From positions 1-46,656 of the forward strand of contig JAGWRO010000092.1 of NCBI GenBank assembly GCA_028876495.1: a stretch of DNA of 46,656 bases, written 5' to 3'. This DNA is from Bacteroidota bacterium (GTDB taxonomy: Bacteria > Bacteroidota > Bacteroidia > Chitinophagales > Chitinophagaceae). A model generated the notes under the pieces. It searched no databases. It was given only the letters and a program-made list of their open reading frames with translations, and had not been told where the DNA came from. Positions 9,190 through 18,740 of this stretch are shown piece after piece (position 1 is the first letter of the stretch; each line of letters opens with the position of its first letter). Both the position numbers and the translations under genes were made by a program.

Positions 9190-10503
9190 TCAACTTTTTT
9201 CTAAAATTTCATTGAGTTTTGATTCAGCGACACGAACAGTTTCATTCACATTTAGTGTGCCATCTTTTATGTGAGATGTGTTTATAATGAATAAATCAGG
9301 TATAGATGTTTTTATCTCAGGAAGGTTTTCTGAATAATTAAGTTTTGCAACTGTAATAACATTTCTTGCACGGGCCACGCCTGCAAACTTTATATCTTCC
9401 TGTTTAATCCAGGGATACATTTTTTTAAATATTTCAATAAATGATTCTTTTATCTCTTCATCAGATTGATCATATATCTTATCATCCGATGTTACATATT
9501 TTGGTAAATAAATTAAAGAATTACCATTAAAATATTTTTTATCTACAAGTGCCGACATCTCAATTACGCCTGTGAAGGGTACCCACGAATCAGTTATATT
9601 GGTGATATAAAATTCGCTTATTGGTTTATTTAAAAGAACTGAAACACAAACCACTCCTAAATATTCAATACCATTCAATTTTTGAATTTCAGCTTGGGTA
9701 AGCCCTTGGCAAAGCTGTGCGGAAATTCCTGCGGGCAGTGTAACAATTACTTTGTCAAATTGCTCAGTAAACCCACTTTTAAAGGTAATTTCTATTTTGC
9801 CTGTGCTTAATTTTTTTACTGCTTTAGCACTATGATTTGTTTTAATTACTACATTTTGTGCAATTAAAGTTTCTTTAAAAGATTTTATGATTTTTTTGTA
9901 ACCACCGGAAACATATCCAAACATTTCCTTCTTAAGTCCGCTACGCCGGGCACCGTACAATCTTTGGATAGTTGCCCAAATAAAAACAGCAGACGTTTTT
10001 TTATAGCTTTCTCCCAGTTTAGCACGCAGTAAGGGCAACCAGATTTTATTGAAGGTATTTTTACCCGACCAAAGGTTAAGCCATGTGGTAACAGGTATTT
10101 TTTCAAGGCGTTTCCAGTTTTTAATTCTTGACGCTACAATAATTGTTAGCCCGAGACGAAACTTGTCTATTAAATTAAGTGTGGGAAATTTTAGAAATTC
10201 AATTGTGTCCGACATGGAATACAATTTCCGATTTATATAAAAGCCGGTTTTGGTTTCAACCCAATTTAGTTCATCCTCTAACCCAATTTCTTTTAAAATA
10301 TTTCTTGTTCTAAAATCTGATAAAAGAATAACGTGATAAAATTTGTCCCATTCTACATCATCCATCTTCCATGAAGATGCCAGTCCTCCAAGTTCTGAAG
10401 CTGCTTCAAATAAAGTAACATTTTTTCCTTTTTGCGAAAGACGGTGAGAGAGAGTCATTCCCATAATTCCACCACCAATAATTCCCCATTTTTCCGAATC
10501 CAT
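9190..10503 (-). CDS. NAD(P)/FAD-dependent oxidoreductase (amine-oxidase fold)
   Basis: The 437-residue protein opens with the dinucleotide-binding GGGIMG (residues 10-15), then FEAASELGGLASSW, the second FAD-binding element of the protoporphyrinogen-oxidase/amine-oxidase group. A late FAD-contact region around TSHIKDGTLNVNETV closes the fold. Related flavoproteins occur in many sugar clusters beside SDR and deacetylase genes, but their reaction is mostly unassigned. UDP-galactopyranose mutase shares the fold, yet its typical active-site signatures are not evident. It follows an SDR gene by 13 bases and precedes the deacetylase by 7, so it is part of one operon module. Confidence 0.78.
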   Translation of the reverse strand: MDSEKWGIIGGGIMGMTLSHRLSQKGKNVTLFEAASELGGLASSWKMDDVEWDKFYHVILLSDFRTRNILKEIGLEDELNWVETKTGFYINRKLYSMSDTIEFLKFPTLNLIDKFRLGLTIIVASRIKNWKRLEKIPVTTWLNLWSGKNTFNKIWLPLLRAKLGESYKKTSAVFIWATIQRLYGARRSGLKKEMFGYVSGGYKKIIKSFKETLIAQNVVIKTNHSAKAVKKLSTGKIEITFKSGFTEQFDKVIVTLPAGISAQLCQGLTQAEIQKLNGIEYLGVVCVSVLLNKPISEFYITNITDSWVPFTGVIEMSALVDKKYFNGNSLIYLPKYVTSDDKIYDQSDEEIKESFIEIFKKMYPWIKQEDIKFAGVARARNVITVAKLNYSENLPEIKTSIPDLFIINTSHIKDGTLNVNETVRVAESKLNEILEKS

Positions 10504-10516
10504 TATTTTGGAAAAT

Positions 10517-11485
10517 CTATATTGTTATAAAATCCTTTTGCCATTCGATTGTAGCTTTTAATCCACTTTTTAAGTCCCACTGCGGCACAAAGTTCATTAC
10601 CGAACATATTTTAGAAATATCAGGAACTCTTCTCATTACATCTTCATAATTACCAAAAGTTGAGTAAGGAATATAATTGAGTTTTGGTTCAGCATTTTCA
10701 CCATTGACCAATTTCCAGATTAAGATCGCCAAATCTTTTATTGAAATCTCCCCGGATTTTCCTCCGGTATTAAAAATTTCATTATCAGAATTATTATTTT
10801 CTATACACAAAACCAAGGCGTTAACAGTATCGTCAACATAAGTAAAAGTCCGGGTTTGAGATCCATCGCCGTGAATGTCAATCGATTCCTGTTTAAATGC
10901 TTTTTCAATAAATACGGATTGAGGGCCACCCCACCAGGTTAAGTTCTGATGCGGACCATAGGAACCAAAAAAACGTGTGATAGTATAAGTAAGATTGTAT
11001 TCGTCCTTATTGGCAATTATATACTGTTCACCATACATCTTGGAAAGCGCATAAGCCCATCGTTTTACTGTAGTAGGACCCATTACGAGATCTGAATTTT
11101 CGTTAAATGGAATTTTAGGATTTTTACCATATACATCAGAAGTGGACGCGAATATAATTTTTGATTTATCAAGGATGCACTTTTGAACTACGTTTCTTAG
11201 CATCAGATAATTTTCTTCCAACGTACGCAAAGCATTTGTGTATCTCGGTATTTTTTGAGAAGCAAGATGAACTACAACGTCTGCCTTTACATCTTTTAAA
11301 ATAAGAGGATTGGCAATGTCACCACTAATAAAAGTAAAATCAGGGTTGCCTTCCAGGCTTTTGATGTTTCTTAAAAACCCATAATTCAGATTATCAATTC
11401 CTATTACTTTATGCCCTCTTTTTACCAAACTGTATGCTAAATTTGAGCCAATGAATCCTGCAACGCCGGTAATTAAAATTTTCAT
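10517..11485 (-). CDS. NAD-dependent epimerase/dehydratase (extended SDR)
   Basis: The 322-residue extended SDR has the GVAGFIGS NAD-binding loop at residues 7-14, the STSDVYG segment with the catalytic Ser/Thr, and YALSK holding the Tyr and Lys. The segments MGPTTVKRWAYALSK and YEDVMRRVPDISK recall the branch around UDP-glucuronate decarboxylase and related nucleotide-sugar epimerases. It is plausibly a nucleotide-sugar epimerase, decarboxylase or 4-ketoreductase; the exact substrate is uncertain. It is the first gene of the second EPS module, after a 209-base gap that may hold its own promoter. Confidence 0.8.
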   Translation of the reverse strand: MKILITGVAGFIGSNLAYSLVKRGHKVIGIDNLNYGFLRNIKSLEGNPDFTFISGDIANPLILKDVKADVVVHLASQKIPRYTNALRTLEENYLMLRNVVQKCILDKSKIIFASTSDVYGKNPKIPFNENSDLVMGPTTVKRWAYALSKMYGEQYIIANKDEYNLTYTITRFFGSYGPHQNLTWWGGPQSVFIEKAFKQESIDIHGDGSQTRTFTYVDDTVNALVLCIENNNSDNEIFNTGGKSGEISIKDLAILIWKLVNGENAEPKLNYIPYSTFGNYEDVMRRVPDISKICSVMNFVPQWDLKSGLKATIEWQKDFITI

Positions 11486-11694
11486 TGTTTTGGTAGAATT
11501 TTATTTAATTATTTTTATGTAAATGGGTTGCCCCAAATTGTGGAAATTGAGTTTTATAAATAATAATCAGTTTTAAACATTACACTTTGCAGTAGACAAA
11601 TAAATAATGTCGATTTTTAATTTAGGATATTGAGCGATCTTTTATGGTAACCTAACGTAACATACCAGGCTATATTGCATTTATCAGCAATTAA
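11486..11694. other. Gap between the two EPS modules
   Basis: This 209-base stretch separates the initiating transferase gene from the second module. I see no open frame of note, no strong hairpin with a T-tract and no exact TAnnTTTG element on the minus strand. A weak 5-base stem with TGGTA/TACCA arms lies near 11645-11667. It is the largest gap inside the cluster apart from the wecB remnant, so an internal promoter is possible but not demonstrated. Confidence 0.5.
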
Positions 11695-13086
11695 TCAGTA
11701 AGCTTTGTTATCTCCTTTAAAAACAAAATATACAGTTAATAATAAAATTCTAATGTCCAGCCATAACGTCCAGTTTTCGAGATACCAAAGATCTTTGTTG
11801 ACCCTCATCTTTATTTGTTCAGGATTATTAATTTCTCCTCTATAGCCGTTTATCTGCGCCCATCCTGTTATTCCTGGCTTTATAAATTGCCTTACCATAT
11901 AATCATCAACCAGTTTTGAATAATCTGAGGTATGCTTAATCATATGAGGTCTTGGCCCTACTAAACTCATTTCCCCTTTTAATACATTAAGAAATTGGGG
12001 AAATTCATCTAAGCTGCTTTTTCGCAAAAATCTCCCCAAAAAAGTAATTCGGCTATCATCACGAGTGGCTTGTTTTAAATCTGCGTCTTTATTGGTCTTC
12101 ATACTTCTAAATTTCCAGCAATAAAAAGGCTTTTTATTTTTTCCGGTGCGTAATTGTTTAAAAAATATAGGGGTACCCGACTCTAAAAAAACCAGAAATC
12201 CAATTACCGGGATTAGCCACGAGAGAATAAAAATTGTCACAAAAAGACTAACAACAATATCCAAAGCTCTTTTTTTAATTCTGTTGCCCACATCATCAAG
12301 AGGTTCTTTTCTTAATGAAAGAATCGGCAGTTCTCCAAAATATTCTATATGAACTTCTCTTGTAATAAAAACACTAAGATTGGGAACGATTCGAAAACGA
12401 ATACATTCCTTTTCTGACTCGTACATTAAATCGTAGATATAATTATTTTGCTCTGGTGTGATTGTAGAAAATATCTCCTGGGCATTTAATTCTTTTGCTA
12501 CTTGTAAAGTGTCTGTAATATTTGCCAATACAGGATAATGAGATAATTCATCAATATTTTCTTCGTCTTCTATGTAACCAATAATCTGAGTATTTAAGCC
12601 ATCTTGTTCAAAATAGGCAGCTAACTTTTTTGCTGTTTCATTGTATCCAACAATGATTATTTTTTTAACAAGGAGCTCACTGCTTTTAAAATATTTAAAG
12701 ATACCCAGGTAGATAAACTTATTTAAGAGCAGGCCTAATCCGAAAGCTGCAGTGGTGGTAATAATAAAAAACCTGGAAACGACTAATTCTCTTGAAAAAA
12801 ATAAATAAAATAGAATAGTTATGACCCAGATCAAAAAAACCTGTATGGTACGTTTGGTAAAATTCTCAAAATTCAGGATTATCGAATTTGAGTAAGCTCT
12901 TAAGAAGAAAGCAAGTATAATCCAGGAAACATTGGCAATGCTTACATATTTAAAATAAGCATCTGTAGATTTGAAATGCACGCTATTTGTAAATATTAGC
13001 TGAAATATTATAAAAACGACATTTAAGACAATGAGGTCAATGATAAACAAGGTTATTTGCAGGTATCGTTCAAACTGTTTGTTCAC
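11695..13086 (-). CDS. Polyprenyl-phosphate hexose-1-phosphate transferase (WbaP/WcaJ-like)
   Basis: This initiating enzyme places the first sugar phosphate on undecaprenyl phosphate. The 463-residue protein has four N-terminal membrane segments, a central nucleotide-binding-like domain (KKIIIVGYNETA), and a C-terminal catalytic domain. That domain shows KRALDIVVS, the FKQLRTGKN motif, WKFRSM, SLDEFPQFLNVLKGEMSLVGPRPH with the catalytic Asp-Glu, and a PGITGWAQ motif. The start is a GTG at 13086, since an in-frame stop lies six codons upstream and no ATG is close. It ends the first module. An initiating transferase placed last rather than early is somewhat unusual. Confidence 0.93.
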   Translation of the reverse strand: MNKQFERYLQITLFIIDLIVLNVVFIIFQLIFTNSVHFKSTDAYFKYVSIANVSWIILAFFLRAYSNSIILNFENFTKRTIQVFLIWVITILFYLFFSRELVVSRFFIITTTAAFGLGLLLNKFIYLGIFKYFKSSELLVKKIIIVGYNETAKKLAAYFEQDGLNTQIIGYIEDEENIDELSHYPVLANITDTLQVAKELNAQEIFSTITPEQNNYIYDLMYESEKECIRFRIVPNLSVFITREVHIEYFGELPILSLRKEPLDDVGNRIKKRALDIVVSLFVTIFILSWLIPVIGFLVFLESGTPIFFKQLRTGKNKKPFYCWKFRSMKTNKDADLKQATRDDSRITFLGRFLRKSSLDEFPQFLNVLKGEMSLVGPRPHMIKHTSDYSKLVDDYMVRQFIKPGITGWAQINGYRGEINNPEQIKMRVNKDLWYLENWTLWLDIRILLLTVYFVFKGDNKAY

Positions 13087-13128
13087 TTGTATATAATCGG
13101 GTTAAAGTGTTTTTGTTTAATCAGTTAA

Positions 13129-14325
13129 TTAATTACTGGCAAATATCCTGTTGTATAAACGTAATAATTTTTGACTTTCGTGTGTCCATGAAAGATTGTT
13201 AATAATCCTGTCGTAGCCGAAGTTACCCATTTCAAAACGCTCTTCATCGTGATCAAGTAACCATATTATTTTATTTGCAAAATCTTCTGTTGAAGTATTT
13301 TCCGCATATAAAGAAGCCCTTTCGGCAGACAATTTTCCTTCTTTTAAATTAAATTGGACAATTGGTTTTTTTAGCGCCATATATTCCATGATCTTATTCA
13401 TAGTAGATAAGTTATTCATCTCTGTAGGCCTGTCTGGATTGACGCATACATCAGCAGTATTTAAGATTTCAACCATTTTTTGGTCATCTACTCTTCCATA
13501 ATAGTCAACAAAATTTTCTAGTCCCATTTCAGCAGTCAAGGATTTAATTTTTGCTAATTCTGTTCCGTCTCCAATAATAGCAAACTGAACATCTTGCCTT
13601 TTTTCAGTAATAATCTTTGCTGATTGAAGCAAAAGGTCTAAACCTTCCTGTTCTCCAATAACTCCCACGTATCCAATAAGAAAAAGGCGACCTTTTTTAT
13701 AAGAGTTATTTCCCACTCCTGGTGTTAAACGGTCTAATTTTGGGCCACTTCTTACAACCTGTACTTTTTCCGAAAGCATTTTTCCACGATTTATCGCAAT
13801 TTCTTTATACGATTCATTTGTTGCAATACTATAATTAGCGCAAGCAAAAGTTAAACGTTCAGCCAACAACATAAATTTATAAAAAAGTCCTTTCTTATTA
13901 TATTTTGCAATGTATAATTCCGGATTAATATCATGGTGATCAAAAACGTATTTTACACCAAAAATTTTATAAAAAAATGCCGGAATAAATATAAGATCAG
14001 GTGGATTACAACCCTGGATTACCTGAAATCTGTTTTTGATAAAAATTTTTAAGCTTAAAAAAAATTCCCAGAAAAGTGCTACCGAATATTCTAAAAGATA
14101 ACCTAAAGCTCCCTTACCTTCTAAAGGAAGAGGATGACGGTAAATATCAATTTCATTAATACACTCAAATGATTGATTGTATCCTTTCATTTTAGGACAT
14201 ATAATGCTGACTTTTGCACCGGCTTCTTTAAGTGTAGTAGCTTCCTGCCATACACGCCTGTCGAAAGGTACTGGTAAATTTTCAACAATTATTAAAATAT
14301 GTTTTCCTTTGAACATAAGACTCAC
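13129..14325 (-). CDS. GT4 glycosyltransferase (WbuB-like)
   Basis: This is a 398-residue GT-B enzyme. The N-terminal half has VENLPVPFDRRVWQEA and ends with a membrane-proximal hydrophobic stretch. The C-terminal half has IGYVGVIGEQEGLDLLL and the donor-binding TEMNNLSTMNKIMEYMALKKP, a signature of the WbuB-like branch. It transfers a sugar to the growing lipid-linked repeat unit at the cytoplasmic face. The first codon can be a GTG whose last bases overlap the TGA of the preceding algD-like gene (GTGA). An ATG three codons later is the alternative start. Confidence 0.88.
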   Translation of the reverse strand: MSLMFKGKHILIIVENLPVPFDRRVWQEATTLKEAGAKVSIICPKMKGYNQSFECINEIDIYRHPLPLEGKGALGYLLEYSVALFWEFFLSLKIFIKNRFQVIQGCNPPDLIFIPAFFYKIFGVKYVFDHHDINPELYIAKYNKKGLFYKFMLLAERLTFACANYSIATNESYKEIAINRGKMLSEKVQVVRSGPKLDRLTPGVGNNSYKKGRLFLIGYVGVIGEQEGLDLLLQSAKIITEKRQDVQFAIIGDGTELAKIKSLTAEMGLENFVDYYGRVDDQKMVEILNTADVCVNPDRPTEMNNLSTMNKIMEYMALKKPIVQFNLKEGKLSAERASLYAENTSTEDFANKIIWLLDHDEERFEMGNFGYDRIINNLSWTHESQKLLRLYNRIFASN

Positions 14326-15629
14326 CAGTTAATGCCTGTATAATTTGAATTTTCCAAAAGGCTATCGTCCAAACGAACCATATCAATAATTATTTTATCA
14401 CCGCAGTTTTTTAATAAAGGAATAAACTCTTTTTCCCTGGTATTGATAATGATTACATCCGACGTATCTATTGCTTTTTTTGCATCATCCAGCATCAAAC
14501 TGGAAAGATGGGGTATTTTGGAATCAATATATTCTTTATTAGTTCCCGTCAATAAAGAGATATTAATATTCTTATCATAAATACAGATACTACAACCTTT
14601 ACCAATCAATGCTTCTATGATTGAAACAGCAGGACTATTACGTAGATCATCTGTTCCTTCTTTAAAACTTAATCCAAGAAATCCCAGCTTTTTATTACCA
14701 TACTGATGGATCATCTTGATTGCTCTTTGGATTTGAATTTCGTTGGTTTTGTCAATACTGCTTATTACCGGTACTTCTACATACATATCGTGCGCGAGTG
14801 TTTGAAGGCCTTTTAAGTCTTTTGGAAGACAGGAACCTCCATAAGCAAATCCCGGTTTAAAATAATATGGGGATATATTGAGCTGTTTATCCTTGCAAAA
14901 TATTTCCATCACCTTATGTGAATCTATTCCTAATTCAGAGCAAATATTTCCTATTTCATTTCCAAAAGAAATTTTTAGTGCATGGTAAGAATTATTTACA
15001 TATTTCATGATCTCAGCAACCTGAAGATCTGTTATGATGATTTCTGACGGCAATTTTTTATACAATTCCGCCACCTTATTTGCTGCAGATTTATTATCTG
15101 ATCCGATCAGGGTTAAAGGGGGATTGAAATAATCATTCACTGCAGTTCCTTCACGCAAAAATTCAGGATTATCAACAATTGCAAAATTGATATTTCTCTT
15201 TTTTCCTGATTCTTTTTCAATAAGCTGAGCCACTTTATCGCATGTTCCCGGAAATATAGTTGATCGTATTGCTATTACGTGAAAATCGTCTTTTTCTTTA
15301 AGCGCTAAAGCAATATCTTCGGCAACTTTGAAAATGAATTCAAGATTGAGGTGACCTTTATCACTGCTCGGAGTGCCAACACAAATAATGCTGATTTCTG
15401 TTTTTAAAACAGCCTCTTTAGCATTAGTAGTAGCTTCGATGTTGGCGGCTTGTTTTTGCTCAGAAATGATTTGGGCAATATCTTTTTCGATAATAGTTGC
15501 TTTGCCGGAATTTATTTGATTTACTTTGGTCTGGCTCACATCTACGCCAACAACGTAATGTCCATTTTTCGCCAGGCAACCGAGACTAACACATCCTACA
15601 TATCCTAATCCAAAAATACTGATATTCAA
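14322..15629 (-). CDS. algD: GDP-mannose 6-dehydrogenase (AlgD-like)
   Basis: This 435-residue nucleotide-sugar dehydrogenase oxidises the C6 of a sugar nucleotide with two NAD. It begins ISIFGLGYVGCVSLGCLAKNGH and has the catalytic cysteine in GGSCLPKD (about residue 266). Several stretches follow AlgD rather than UDP-glucose dehydrogenase: CKDKQLNISPYYFKPGF, GLSFKEGTDDLR and NKEYIDSKIPHLSSL. GDP-mannuronate is therefore the favoured product. Translation appears to start at a TTG only two bases after the asparagine synthase stop codon, with no upstream in-frame ATG before a stop. The end overlaps the next gene by four bases. Its substrate should be checked, since a UDP-sugar cannot be excluded from sequence alone. 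Confidence 0.87.
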   Translation of the reverse strand: MNISIFGLGYVGCVSLGCLAKNGHYVVGVDVSQTKVNQINSGKATIIEKDIAQIISEQKQAANIEATTNAKEAVLKTEISIICVGTPSSDKGHLNLEFIFKVAEDIALALKEKDDFHVIAIRSTIFPGTCDKVAQLIEKESGKKRNINFAIVDNPEFLREGTAVNDYFNPPLTLIGSDNKSAANKVAELYKKLPSEIIITDLQVAEIMKYVNNSYHALKISFGNEIGNICSELGIDSHKVMEIFCKDKQLNISPYYFKPGFAYGGSCLPKDLKGLQTLAHDMYVEVPVISSIDKTNEIQIQRAIKMIHQYGNKKLGFLGLSFKEGTDDLRNSPAVSIIEALIGKGCSICIYDKNINISLLTGTNKEYIDSKIPHLSSLMLDDAKKAIDTSDVIIINTREKEFIPLLKNCGDKIIIDMVRLDDSLLENSNYTGINW

Positions 15630-15631
15630 TT

Positions 15632-17488
15632 TTAGAAGTTTTTATAGAAATTCTTATACCATAATTCAAGAGACAGCAGTATAAAAAGTTCGTGTTTATA
15701 ATTGTGTTTTCTATTTCGATGCTCAGAAATCATTTTTTTTAAAGCATTCAAATTAAAATAAATTCTACTGAATGAGCCACCGCTGGAAATCAAATCTTCT
15801 AAAGTTACCGATAATTCGTCCTGAAACCATTCATCAACGGGTGTTGAAAAACCTCTTTTCTTTCTTTGAATGATCGAATTTGGTATCCACTTTTTTACTG
15901 CTTCTCGATGCAAATATTTCCCTGTTCTACCTTTCAGCTTAAAAGATACAGGTAAACTTTCAATAAAGTTTACCAAATCAATATCTAAATAAGGTACCCT
16001 GTTTTCAATCGAATTTGCCATAGTGATCTTATCGTTAAATAACAATAAGTTGTCTGGCAACATTGTTCGGGTATCAACGAATAAAAGTTTAGACAAAGAA
16101 CCGTTGGAACTATCAGCCAAAGCAAATGAATCAGAAAAAAGATAATTTAAAGATTCATTTTTAAATTGCTCTAATTCATTTTTATAAATCTCGGTTTTTA
16201 AATCTTGTGTATAAATAGTGAAGATACCAATAAATCTTTCTAAATCATTCTTATACTGGATAGCATGCAAACCTCTTGCAAGGCTATGATTTCTTGGAAA
16301 AAGTTTGGATAATAAATTAAGGGGAAGCAGTTTAAGTAACTTTGTATTAGAGGAGAGGAATTTTTCACCAAAATATCTTTTATAACCTGCCATTGGCTCA
16401 TCAATTCCTTGCCCACTCATTACTACTTTAACATATTTGCGGGCTAAGGCCGAAACGGAATTAAGTGCCGGAATGGTAGGCTCAGCAATTGGTTCTTCAA
16501 CATGGTAGAAAGATTCATGAAATGTTTCCAGGTAAATTTTTTTATTTATAAGTACCTGGTGATGTTCTGAATTTATAAATCGTGCTGTTTCTTTGGCATA
16601 TTCCGTTTCATTAAAATCTCCTTTCCCTTCAAATCCTAAAGTGAAGGTATTAACAGGTCTTGAATTGAATTGTGACATTAAATAGCCCAAAACGGCTGAA
16701 TCCAGCCCTCCGCTTAAAAGTAAACCTATTGGCACATCACCCAATAATTGTCTGTTAACCGCCTGTTTTAGCAAATATTGATATTGTTCAATTGCCTCTT
16801 CTTTCCCTATATGGTAATTTATTTTTTGGGACTTATTCCAATATTTTTTTTCTTTTATTTGACCATTGAAATTATAGGCAAGATAACTTGCTGCCTTTAA
16901 TTTAAAAATATTCTTAAAGATCGTCTGGGGTGCTGGGTTATAACGAAATGATAGAAATGTATTTACTGCATTTAAATCAATTTCTTTTTGGTAAGCTTTA
17001 TTAGAAAGGATGACCTTCAACTCTGATCCAAAAACAAGTTTATTTGAGTCGAAATAATAATATAATGGTTTTACGCCGAAATGATCTCTTGCCAGGTAAA
17101 GCTTCTGCTTAACTTTATCTAAAAATCCAAAAGCAAAAATTCCATTAAATTCTGAAATGGATTCAATTCCAAACTCTCTTATATAATAGAGGATTGTCTC
17201 AGTGTCAGAATGTCCTTTAAATGTAATCCCCGTTATTTTTTTTCTTAACTCTAAATGATTATATATCTCCCCGTTAAATATTATACAATAATTTCCACAA
17301 TCAGAGTACATGGGCTGGTTGCCTGCTTCACTTAAATCCACAATTGACAACCTCGTATGACCAAAATAAACCTGGTTACTACCAACGGTATCGAGAACAA
17401 GACCTTGAGAGTCAGGTCCGCGGTGTTGGATAAATTCGAGAGTCTTCTCGTCTGTTGGCGTATTAACGCTACCGGCAATTCCACACAT
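15632..17488 (-). CDS. Asparagine synthase-type amidotransferase (divergent)
   Basis: The 618-residue protein has the class II glutaminase domain with nucleophile Cys2 (MCGIAG) and a synthetase domain with the ATP-binding SGGLDSA near residue 258. Where ordinary AsnB enzymes read SGDGGDELFGGY, this one reads SGQGIDEPMAGY, so two acidic or glycine positions differ. In EPS clusters such proteins are thought to amidate a sugar carboxylate rather than aspartate. The neighbouring AlgD-like dehydrogenase would make just such a carboxylate. It is followed after two bases by that gene. A second, more canonical copy lies at 23112-24989. Confidence 0.88.
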   Translation of the reverse strand: MCGIAGSVNTPTDEKTLEFIQHRGPDSQGLVLDTVGSNQVYFGHTRLSIVDLSEAGNQPMYSDCGNYCIIFNGEIYNHLELRKKITGITFKGHSDTETILYYIREFGIESISEFNGIFAFGFLDKVKQKLYLARDHFGVKPLYYYFDSNKLVFGSELKVILSNKAYQKEIDLNAVNTFLSFRYNPAPQTIFKNIFKLKAASYLAYNFNGQIKEKKYWNKSQKINYHIGKEEAIEQYQYLLKQAVNRQLLGDVPIGLLLSGGLDSAVLGYLMSQFNSRPVNTFTLGFEGKGDFNETEYAKETARFINSEHHQVLINKKIYLETFHESFYHVEEPIAEPTIPALNSVSALARKYVKVVMSGQGIDEPMAGYKRYFGEKFLSSNTKLLKLLPLNLLSKLFPRNHSLARGLHAIQYKNDLERFIGIFTIYTQDLKTEIYKNELEQFKNESLNYLFSDSFALADSSNGSLSKLLFVDTRTMLPDNLLLFNDKITMANSIENRVPYLDIDLVNFIESLPVSFKLKGRTGKYLHREAVKKWIPNSIIQRKKRGFSTPVDEWFQDELSVTLEDLISSGGSFSRIYFNLNALKKMISEHRNRKHNYKHELFILLSLELWYKNFYKNF

Positions 17489-17492
17489 TCAA

Positions 17493-18713
17493 TTAGCTTT
17501 TTAAATAATTAGTTAATGCAAAAAATAATTGTGCCTGAGGCCATCTTAAATATGGTATTTTATTTTTAATGTTGAAATTATTAACGCGGGTAATATAACT
17601 TCCGTTTTTGTTTTGATACTTTTCAACTAAATCTTTGACCATTTTATTTACAATATCACCTGCTTCAGCATCCTGTTCTTTCAAAAGCAAACCAAGTGAA
17701 ATCCCTTCAGCGTAGTCATATAACTCTCTTTTTACGATATTCAACCTTGAAAGTTTCGCAAATGGTAAAGGTCTGCCAGTTGAATCGATCAGATTGCTTT
17801 TATAAAAATCATATCCCTTTTTTATGGCCTCTGAAATTCTTTCATCTTTTTTGAATTTGTTTATTTTAATAAGGTTCTTTAGAACGAAGCAGGTGTGGAA
17901 ATTATCAACAAAATTATCTCTTTCATCATTAACTGCGTATTTCCAGGACCCATCAGCATTTTGACTCTTCAATATGAAATTTATATTTAAAGTTGCTTTT
18001 TTATATGCTTCTTCATTATTGAAACGAATAAATCCTTCTATTAAGACAGATGCCCTATAAGCGTTTGCATTTACTATCTGACTGTTATCAATCGGGGAAT
18101 AGCTGCATGCAGCAGTATCTTTATCTATTTGAGTGTCGGTTAGATCGTTCAACGTGAAAAGAAATATTGAATAAGCAGTGTCAAGATATTTTTTATCATA
18201 GGTAATGTTATATAATTGCAGAAAAGCTTCAAAACAATATCCGGTTGTAGTAATTAACGGAATTCCACTCGTCCATAACCCTCTTGTTGTCATCCAGTCA
18301 AACGGGTATCCCCATGAATTGCCTGAAAATCCACTCACAGAACTTTTGAGTAATTCAACTGCAATTTTCTTGGCCTCCTCTAAGTATTCTTGGTTTGAGG
18401 TTACTTCATAAAGATTAAGGAAAGCCATGATAAAATGTGCATCCGCTATTGGAAATCTTTTTTTAGATACAAAGACTTTCCTTACTGATGGGAAAAAGAT
18501 TTCAGATACAAAGACAGGAGAAACTAATGGTATACCGGCGACCTTGTTTTTGTAATAGATTTCTTTTGCTTTTATTCCGTAAGCCGTGCCCCAAAAGTCA
18601 TATTGATCATAAGAATAATAACCATTTTTCCTGAGCCAGTGTATAAATTTTTCAATACTTTGGTTTACTTCCTGATGATATATTTTTATGTTCGTTTCTT
18701 TTTTTACTTCCAT
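17493..18713 (-). CDS. Alpha/alpha-barrel protein of EPS clusters (VpsJ-like)
   Basis: This 406-residue soluble protein appears to be all alpha-helical, with repeated Trp/Tyr-rich stretches such as GNSWGYPFDW, NADGSWKYAV and PYLRWPQAQLF. These match an (alpha/alpha)n toroid of the kind found in glycan lyases, epimerases and glycosidases. It resembles proteins annotated as polysaccharide biosynthesis VpsJ. No signal peptide or membrane segment is seen, so it probably acts in the cytoplasm, perhaps on a lipid-linked or nucleotide-linked sugar. The reaction is unknown. It lies four bases before the divergent asparagine synthase, so the two may serve the same sugar modification. Confidence 0.65.
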   Translation of the reverse strand: MEVKKETNIKIYHQEVNQSIEKFIHWLRKNGYYSYDQYDFWGTAYGIKAKEIYYKNKVAGIPLVSPVFVSEIFFPSVRKVFVSKKRFPIADAHFIMAFLNLYEVTSNQEYLEEAKKIAVELLKSSVSGFSGNSWGYPFDWMTTRGLWTSGIPLITTTGYCFEAFLQLYNITYDKKYLDTAYSIFLFTLNDLTDTQIDKDTAACSYSPIDNSQIVNANAYRASVLIEGFIRFNNEEAYKKATLNINFILKSQNADGSWKYAVNDERDNFVDNFHTCFVLKNLIKINKFKKDERISEAIKKGYDFYKSNLIDSTGRPLPFAKLSRLNIVKRELYDYAEGISLGLLLKEQDAEAGDIVNKMVKDLVEKYQNKNGSYITRVNNFNIKNKIPYLRWPQAQLFFALTNYLKS

Positions 18714-18740
18714 TTTTTTAATTCTAACAAATCAAAATTA

